Origin: Gammaproteobacteria bacterium
GTDB taxonomy: Bacteria > Pseudomonadota > Gammaproteobacteria > Steroidobacterales > Woeseiaceae
DNA length: 36,397 nt
NCBI GenBank assembly: GCA_029884455.1
Contig: JAOUHU010000030.1
Coordinates: 1 to 36,397, forward strand
Direction of reading: 5' to 3'
Part shown: positions 31,684 to 36,397 of the stretch, one piece after another
How positions within the stretch are numbered: position 1 is the first letter of the stretch
Layout: every line of letters starts with the position of its first letter
The notes under the pieces: model-generated
The model's database searches: none
The model's input: only the letters and a program-made list of their open reading frames with translations
What the model was told of the DNA's origin: nothing
Program-made: the position numbers and the translations under genes

Positions 31684-32861
31684 ACACGCACATTGACCCG
31701 CACCTCGTTACCGACCCACTCAGTGTCCGCCCATTCGCCGGTGCCGAGGCCCAGCTCGAGCCGCAACAGCTCGGCGGAACCGGTCAGTACGCGATCATCA
31801 CCATTCGTCTCGACTGAAAAACGGAATAGCACCGGCGTCGCAACGCCCTTGATGAACAGCTCACCGTCTGCGGTGAAGCTGCCATCTTCAAGCTGCGTGA
31901 AGCGGCTCGCACGATAATAGGCTTCAGGAAAGTTCGCGGCATCGAACCACTCGGGGTCGGCAAGCGCCGCGTCCCGGTCGGCGTCACCGGTGCTCACCTC
32001 GGCCGTGCGTATGCTGACGTCAAACGAGCTGTCCAGAAGCCGATCGCCGGCGAAACGCAATTGCGCGGACCAGTTCGGCCAGGCACCGTCGAACTCGGCG
32101 CCGGCCTGGCTGGCCGTGAAATGGATGTAACTGTCGCTGTGGTCGATCTGCCAGCCGGGCAGATCCGCGCGCACCACAACGGGTTCTGGCACAGGCTCCT
32201 CAAGTGGTTCCGCGACTGTCGGCGGCGTCTCGATCACGGTCTCGGCTTCGTCCACGGCCGGGCTCTTTTCGACCGCGCCGGGATTCCCGACTCTGCCGAG
32301 CGTCGCCGCGCCGGCTGCAATCACGACCAGGAACAAGGTCATGCTGATCGGCGACGTCATGCGCCGGAGCACCGCATCTTTGTCGATGAAATGATGTTTC
32401 AGGGCTGCGAGAATATGCACGCTGGCAAGAATGACCAGCAACTTGCCGAGCAGTTGGTGAATGACCCGGAAACTTTCCTTGAGCGCCGCATCCGGTGCGA
32501 CCAGGTCAGGCAGCTGCAGCAGCTTGAACCAGCTGACTGGATAGGCGGAGGCCGAGGACATCAGCCAGCCGGATATTGGCATCAGAATAATCAGCGTATA
32601 GAGCAGGTAGTGACTGATCCTTGCGGCAAGCATTTGCCAGTGCGGCATGCTTGCTGGCAGTTCCGGAGGCGGCGCCAGCTTGCGCCAGGCCAGCCGCAGC
32701 AGCGCAAGCATGAAAATGCTGATGCCAACGGATTTGTGATTCGCAAGCAACGCGAGCTGCTGCAAATCCAGGCCCGCGTCCTCTGCACGTTCGGCCAGGT
32801 TCGCCAGGATGAATTGCAGCACGATCAGTCCTGCGACCAGCCAGTGCAGGATCTTTGACAT
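31659..32861 (-). CDS. cytochrome b561-YceI fusion protein
   Basis: 400 residues in two modules. Residues 1-200 form a four-helix b561 domain with heme His candidates in LHWLVAG, NHKSVGISIFML, ISHYLLY and IHQLLGKLLVILASVHIL. A proline-rich linker (about 205-235, EPLEEPVPEPVVV) leads to a periplasmic YceI-like lipocalin domain (GWQIDHSDSYIHFTASQAGAEFDG, then ASRFTQLEDGSFTADGELFIKGV). The b561 part probably exchanges electrons with quinone; the YceI part binds an isoprenoid-type lipid. It is two bases after the NUDIX gene, so co-transcribed. The N-terminus is slightly short for the first helix, but no better start was seen. Confidence 0.9.
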   Translation of the reverse strand: MSKILHWLVAGLIVLQFILANLAERAEDAGLDLQQLALLANHKSVGISIFMLALLRLAWRKLAPPPELPASMPHWQMLAARISHYLLYTLIILMPISGWLMSSASAYPVSWFKLLQLPDLVAPDAALKESFRVIHQLLGKLLVILASVHILAALKHHFIDKDAVLRRMTSPISMTLFLVVIAAGAATLGRVGNPGAVEKSPAVDEAETVIETPPTVAEPLEEPVPEPVVVRADLPGWQIDHSDSYIHFTASQAGAEFDGAWPNWSAQLRFAGDRLLDSSFDVSIRTAEVSTGDADRDAALADPEWFDAANFPEAYYRASRFTQLEDGSFTADGELFIKGVATPVLFRFSVETNGDDRVLTGSAELLRLELGLGTGEWADTEWVGNEVRVNVRVHASVSGL

Positions 32862-32863
32862 AC

Positions 32864-33415
32864 CTAGCTCTCACCCCGGCGCATGAGCCCGACGCGCAGC
32901 AAGGCGGCAACACTGATTGCGTCGGTTATTTCGCCCCTGGCTGCCATCTCGATGGCCGTATCGATATGTAATCGGCGGGTTGAAATGTCCTCGCTTTCTT
33001 CCAGTGCCGTATTGCCCATCGCAAGATCGGTGGCAACAAAAACGATCGCCTGCTCGTCAGTGATTGAGTTGCTGGTGTGCAGGCGCATGAGTTCCTGCCA
33101 GTCGTTCGCGCGCAGGCCGGTTTCCTCAGCGAGCTCACGTTGCGCCGCAGTCACAGGGGCCTCGTCGCGCGGTGCCCCTCCCATAGGCAACTCCCACGAG
33201 TACTCGCCCAGCGTGTAGCGGCTTTGTCCTACGAGCCAGGTGTGATCCTCGTTGTCGAGCGGCAGGATTGCGACGGCGATGTTTTTAAAATGTACGTAAC
33301 CGTACTGGTTCTCGCCGCCGCCAGGATTGCGTACGTGGTCTTCGCGCACGGCCATCCAGTCGTTCTCGTAGACTGTGCGCGATGAAAATTTTTTCCAGCC
33401 CATGGTGCCGATCAT
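32864..33415 (-). CDS. NUDIX hydrolase (ADP-ribose pyrophosphatase-like)
   Basis: 183 residues with a complete Nudix box at 79-101 (GGAPRDEAPVTAAQRELAEETGL, matching Gx5Ex7REUxEExGU). The N-terminal VYENDWMAVREDHVRNPGGGE and LVGQSRYTLGEYSWELPMG are typical of the ADP-sugar pyrophosphatase branch. It hydrolyses a nucleoside diphosphate linked to another group; the substrate is not fixed. A second ATG four codons in (33403) is also possible. Confidence 0.9.
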   Translation of the reverse strand: MIGTMGWKKFSSRTVYENDWMAVREDHVRNPGGGENQYGYVHFKNIAVAILPLDNEDHTWLVGQSRYTLGEYSWELPMGGAPRDEAPVTAAQRELAEETGLRANDWQELMRLHTSNSITDEQAIVFVATDLAMGNTALEESEDISTRRLHIDTAIEMAARGEITDAISVAALLRVGLMRRGES

Positions 33416-33468
33416 ATCGGGGTCAGTGCGGAAAAGGGGCGGACCCTTCTTGTGGGCCGCAATAAGTC

Positions 33469-33489
33469 AAATAAGAATCATTTGCATTT
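33469..33489 (+). promoter_or_regulatory. Fur-box-like site upstream of the porin operon
   Basis: AAATAAGAATCATT followed by TGCATTT closely matches the gammaproteobacterial Fur site (AAATGAGAATCATT followed by ATCATTT), differing at three positions by eye. It ends 49 bases before the porin ATG. Confidence 0.6.
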
Positions 33490-33538
33490 GCGAATACGTC
33501 GCATTAAGATCCCAACGTCCAAATCGAGGTTGAGATCC

Positions 33539-34765
33539 ATGAAGAATTACGCGTCCTGGTTTGTCCTGGTCGTGCTTGCCGGCACCACGCCCGCATGGTC
33601 ACAAACACCGAACATCGAGGAAATCTGGGCAATCGTCCAGCAACAGCAACAGGAGATCGCGGAGCTGAAGCTTAAGCTCGCAGCCGCCGATGCACAGCTC
33701 GCGGCCAACGATGAAAAGATCGAGGCGACCGGCGACTACCTGGAAACCATCGCCGTGCCGGTTGCGAAACCGGCCACGCAGCTTGGTGCTTATGGTGAAC
33801 TGCATTACAACAATCTCGACGCCGAGGACAGTGCACGCGACCTGGACCAGATCGATTTCCATCGCTTCGTGCTTTTCTTCGGTCACGAATTCACAGACCG
33901 TATACGCTTTTTCTCCGAACTTGAACTCGAACACTCACTCTCCGGGGATGGAGCACCGGGCGAGGTTGAGCTCGAGCAGGCCTACGTGGATTTCATGCTG
34001 AGCGACACGATGTCGGCGCGGGCCGGCTTGTTCCTGCTGCCGATCGGTATCATCAATGAAACTCATGAACCGCCGACGTTCTATGGCGTGGAGCGGAACG
34101 CGGTTGAAAGCGACATCATTCCCGCCACCTGGTGGGAAGCGGGCGCAGCAATGAGCGGCCACTTCAGTACCGGGTTGAGCTGGGATGTCGCGGCGCACTC
34201 GGGTCTTGCGATGCCGACCAGCGGTTCGGACGCGTTCCGAGTGCGCAGCGGCCGGCAAAAAGTGGCCGAGGCGGCAGCGGACGATCTCGCCTACACTGCG
34301 CGGCTGCGCTACAGCGGTGTTGCCGGGCTGGATCTTGGCCTGAGCTACCAGTACCAGTCCGATGCCAGCCAGGTCAGTGGCGATGGTCTCGACGAGGGCC
34401 AGCTGCTGGCCATCAACGCGAGCTATAACATCGGCGCATTTACGCTCAAGGGTGTTTACGCGAACTGGAACTTCTCCGGCGCGGCGGTCGAAGCCGCCGG
34501 TGCCGACGAGCAGACGGGCTGGTATGTCGAGCCGAGTTATCGCTTCACGACGACCCGTGGCGACTGGGGTTTCTACGGTCGCTACCAGGATGTGAGCGCC
34601 GCACGCGCGCAGGACCAGTTCACGCAAAACGAGATCGGTGTGAACTACTGGCCGACGGAGCATGTCGTTTTCAAGTTTGACCTCCGGCAGCGCGATCACG
34701 ACCAGGCCAGCGAGGCCGGCCGCGATTTCGACGGTTTTGATCTCGGCATGGGTTACCAGTTCTGA
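33539..34765 (+). CDS. outer-membrane porin with N-terminal coiled coil
   Basis: 408 residues. The start is set by GAGG upstream and the signal peptide (SWFVLVVLAGTTPAWSQ). A Gln/Glu-rich coiled coil follows (WAIVQQQQQEIAELKLKLAAADAQL, about 26-65). Then comes a beta-barrel from QLGAYGELHYNN through repeated strands such as RIRFFSELELEHS, SARAGLFLLPIGIINETHEPP and GWYVEPSYRF, ending DLGMGYQF. The coiled coil and barrel are reminiscent of phosphate-selective or related porins. First gene of an operon: its stop overlaps the FMN-binding gene's ATG. The Fur-like site suggests induction under iron limitation. Confidence 0.88.
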   Translation: MKNYASWFVLVVLAGTTPAWSQTPNIEEIWAIVQQQQQEIAELKLKLAAADAQLAANDEKIEATGDYLETIAVPVAKPATQLGAYGELHYNNLDAEDSARDLDQIDFHRFVLFFGHEFTDRIRFFSELELEHSLSGDGAPGEVELEQAYVDFMLSDTMSARAGLFLLPIGIINETHEPPTFYGVERNAVESDIIPATWWEAGAAMSGHFSTGLSWDVAAHSGLAMPTSGSDAFRVRSGRQKVAEAAADDLAYTARLRYSGVAGLDLGLSYQYQSDASQVSGDGLDEGQLLAINASYNIGAFTLKGVYANWNFSGAAVEAAGADEQTGWYVEPSYRFTTTRGDWGFYGRYQDVSAARAQDQFTQNEIGVNYWPTEHVVFKFDLRQRDHDQASEAGRDFDGFDLGMGYQF

Positions 34766-35328
34766 TGAGCAGCAGATTGAATTCGATGTTGCGGCGCGCC
34801 GCATTTGCGCTTTTGCTGGCCTCAGCGGTCGCCATTGCCGCGGGTGAGGCTGGTCGCTACCAGACGCGGGCAGAATTTCTGCTTGAATCCTTTGGTCATG
34901 AGAATCCGCCCAGTGATGTCGTCTGGATCGACGAGGAGTTGCGTGCAACGGCCGCGAAAGTGCTCGGCCATGCGCCCGAGATGTTACGCATACGCTATTG
35001 GCACGACGGCGCACGAACCGCATGGATCCTTGACGAGATAGGCAAGGAACAGCCGATTACTTTCGGCGTCGTCGTGGAAAATGCAGCGATCAGGCACCTG
35101 CGCGTGATGCAATTCCGCGAGAGCCGCGGCTGGGAAATCCGTTATCCGTTTTTTACGGATCAGTTCTCGCAGCTGCGTTTGACCGATTCCGGAACGCTCA
35201 GTCATGGCATCGATGCGATCAGCGGCGCTACACTCTCTGTAAAAGCCGCGACACGGAGTGCAAACTTCGCACTGGTGCTTGATGACTACGCAAGACGTAC
35301 AAGGCGCAACGCCGACAACCCGCGCTAG
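34765..35328 (+). CDS. exported FMN-binding protein with covalent flavinylation motif
   Basis: 187 residues with a signal segment (AAFALLLASAVAIAAG). FMN_bind domain features include ITFGVVVENAAIRHLRVMQFRESRGWEI and the motif DAISGATLS at 150-158. In NqrC/RnfG-type proteins the Thr of SGAT (Thr156 here) is flavinylated by ApbE. The protein would hold FMN in the periplasm and pass electrons. It overlaps both neighbours: the ATG shares a base with the porin stop, and its last 47 bases overlap the PepSY-type gene. No apbE gene lies in the window. Confidence 0.88.
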   Translation: MSSRLNSMLRRAAFALLLASAVAIAAGEAGRYQTRAEFLLESFGHENPPSDVVWIDEELRATAAKVLGHAPEMLRIRYWHDGARTAWILDEIGKEQPITFGVVVENAAIRHLRVMQFRESRGWEIRYPFFTDQFSQLRLTDSGTLSHGIDAISGATLSVKAATRSANFALVLDDYARRTRRNADNPR

Positions 35329-36043
35329 GCACTGGGCACGACGTACCCATCGCGTGCTCGGAGTGAGTGCGGCGCTGTTCCTGGTACTCATCTCCGCGAG
35401 TGGCCTGGTACTGAATCACGCCGACGCGCTGGGTTTGCCGCGCAGCGCTGCCGGGCGCTGGGCGTTAACTCTCTACGGTATCGAACTGCCGCCGATTGAT
35501 TCGGCGTTCGCGGCAAACGAGGTGCTGTTTGCGACCGTCGCAGATACCTTGTATGCCGATGGCGCGGAAATCGCCAAGGGCGTGGGCCGGCTGGTGGGCG
35601 CAATGGCGATCGACCCGGTCATTGTGGTCGCGACCGCGGACGAATTTTTCATCACCAGTTCTGCTGCGGAACTTATCGAGCGCTATGCGCCTGATGCAGG
35701 CGGACTGATGCGCGCGCTCGGCACAGACGGCCAGAGGGTGTTTGTTGAACTACAGCATGGCTACGCCGAACTCGACCCCGGGCAGATGAGCTTCGTCTCC
35801 ATGGACGCATTGCCGGGAGATAACGTTCAATGGTCGCGACCGGCAACCCCGGGTATCGAGCAGGTCGAGCAGCTGGGCGCCGCCGCGCTCGGGCTCGCGA
35901 TCAACTGGGAACGATTACTGCTTGACCTGCACAGCGGCCGCATCCTGCCCGCGGCAGGGCGTTATCTTGCGGATATCACCGCGCTCGCGTTGTTATACAT
36001 GTGTTTCAGCGGCATCGTGCTTTGGACGCGGCGGCGCCCCTGA
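35282..36043 (+). CDS. PepSY-associated two-helix membrane protein
   Basis: 253 residues from the ATG at 35282 (an earlier in-frame start at 35258 is possible). One N-terminal membrane helix (VLGVSAALFLVLISASGLVLNH) and one C-terminal helix (YLADITALALLYMCFSGIVLWTRRR) bracket a periplasmic region of about 160 residues. HWARRTHRVLG before the first helix and LLDLHSGR before the second are typical of PepSY-TM proteins, where the His residues are candidate heme or redox ligands. Paired with the covalent FMN protein, it would move electrons across the inner membrane. Confidence 0.82.
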   Translation: MTTQDVQGATPTTRARHWARRTHRVLGVSAALFLVLISASGLVLNHADALGLPRSAAGRWALTLYGIELPPIDSAFAANEVLFATVADTLYADGAEIAKGVGRLVGAMAIDPVIVVATADEFFITSSAAELIERYAPDAGGLMRALGTDGQRVFVELQHGYAELDPGQMSFVSMDALPGDNVQWSRPATPGIEQVEQLGAAALGLAINWERLLLDLHSGRILPAAGRYLADITALALLYMCFSGIVLWTRRRP

Positions 36044-36397
36044 TGAATATTCTCCAAAACAAGATCCCGCCACCGATTGTTCTGCTGCTCTTCGGATCGG
36101 CCATGTGGTTTCTTGCGCACAGCGAGTATGCCGGCCCCATCGTCATCCCGTATGCACTGGTTGTCGCGATTGTGCTGGCAGTCGTGGGCGCCTTGATCGC
36201 CGGCAGCGCGATCCGGCAGTTCCGCGCCGCCGAGACGACCGTGAATCCTCTGAAACCGGAGACGGCGTCGGCGCTGGTACAAAGTGGCATCTTCGGCAAA
36301 ACCCGCAACCCGATGTATGTCGGCCTGTTGTTGATCCTGTCGGGCTGGGCGGTCTGGCTCGAAAGCCTTAGTTGCCTCGGCCTGCTGCTGCTATTTG
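36043..36397 (+). CDS. isoprenylcysteine carboxyl methyltransferase-like membrane protein (3' end outside window)
   Basis: The ATG at 36043 overlaps the preceding stop (TGATG), and the frame stays open to the end of the window (118 codons seen). It has three hydrophobic helices (IVLLLFGSAMWFLA, PYALVVAIVLAVVGALIAG, YVGLLLILSGWAVWL) and the signature SGIFGKTRNPMYVG of the ICMT/PEMT-like family. Such proteins methylate or modify small lipids or cysteine carboxyls, or act as integral redox-associated proteins; the role here is unknown. Confidence 0.8.
   Translation, partial: MNILQNKIPPPIVLLLFGSAMWFLAHSEYAGPIVIPYALVVAIVLAVVGALIAGSAIRQFRAAETTVNPLKPETASALVQSGIFGKTRNPMYVGLLLILSGWAVWLESLSCLGLLLLF

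Noticed and set aside
1..36397. CRISPR array, rRNA operon or transposase/integrase gene
   Set aside because: No regularly spaced repeats, no rRNA-like stretches and no recombinase motifs were seen on either strand.

Overview
The window looks like a chromosomal segment of a heterotrophic, probably aquatic gammaproteobacterium. Supporting this are a PA2778/PA2779-type gene pair, two TonB-dependent receptors, Tat-exported redox enzymes, a good Fur-type site and a tRNA-Arg(CCG) remnant. The genus cannot be read from the sequence. From about 4.3 kb onward the DNA is GC-rich and tightly packed. The first 4.3 kb are looser, more AT-rich and repeat-rich.

Layout. (1) 1-582 is the C-terminal end of a GMC oxidoreductase cut by the window edge. 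(2) 794-4270 is an accretion zone at tRNA-Arg(CCG) 3' ends. Three partial copies of the tRNA 3' half (794-838, 3978-4020, 4181-4199) flank a Panacea-domain protein, a 30-codon ORF and a DUF4143 ATPase, together with several palindromes. No integrase and no intact tRNA is present. (3) 4341-7700 is a periplasmic sugar-oxidation cassette: a DUF1080 protein (3-keto-glycoside hydrolase family), divergent from a FAD/Fe-S GMC dehydrogenase and its Tat lipoprotein small subunit. (4) 7812-9166 is the PA2779-PA2778 operon, with a terminator-like hairpin inside the second gene. (5) 9453-12200 holds an unrecognised exported protein, two decayed-looking genes and a CHRD-domain protein.

(6) 12313-19307 is an amine-demethylation region. 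A trimethylamine dehydrogenase-like flavoprotein is divergent from soxBDAG (heterotetrameric sarcosine oxidase or a paralogue). It is closed by a strong palindromic bidirectional terminator. (7) 19366-25260 holds a large TonB receptor, an IclR regulator, and a KDPG aldolase-KDG kinase pair with an 18-bp perfect palindrome in the regulator/operon gap. This is a sugar-acid (2-keto-3-deoxygluconate) module.

(8) 25503-31683 holds a small lipoprotein, a second TonB receptor, a two-subunit Tat-exported molybdenum hydroxylase (IorAB-like) and a 6-phosphogluconate dehydrogenase of the short type. (9) 31659-33415 holds a cytochrome b561-YceI fusion and a NUDIX hydrolase. (10) 33469-36397 is a Fur-box-preceded operon: porin, FMN-binding protein with a covalent flavinylation motif, PepSY-type two-helix membrane protein, and the start of an isoprenylcysteine-methyltransferase-like protein. 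It is plausibly an iron-responsive extracytoplasmic flavin redox (ferric reductase) system.

The parts most worth following up are the Fur/porin/FMN/PepSY operon, the tRNA-Arg island, the 3-keto-glycoside cassette, and the TMADH-like enzyme that lacks the covalent-flavin cysteine. All functional calls come from reading motifs and recalled family features; no database search was run.
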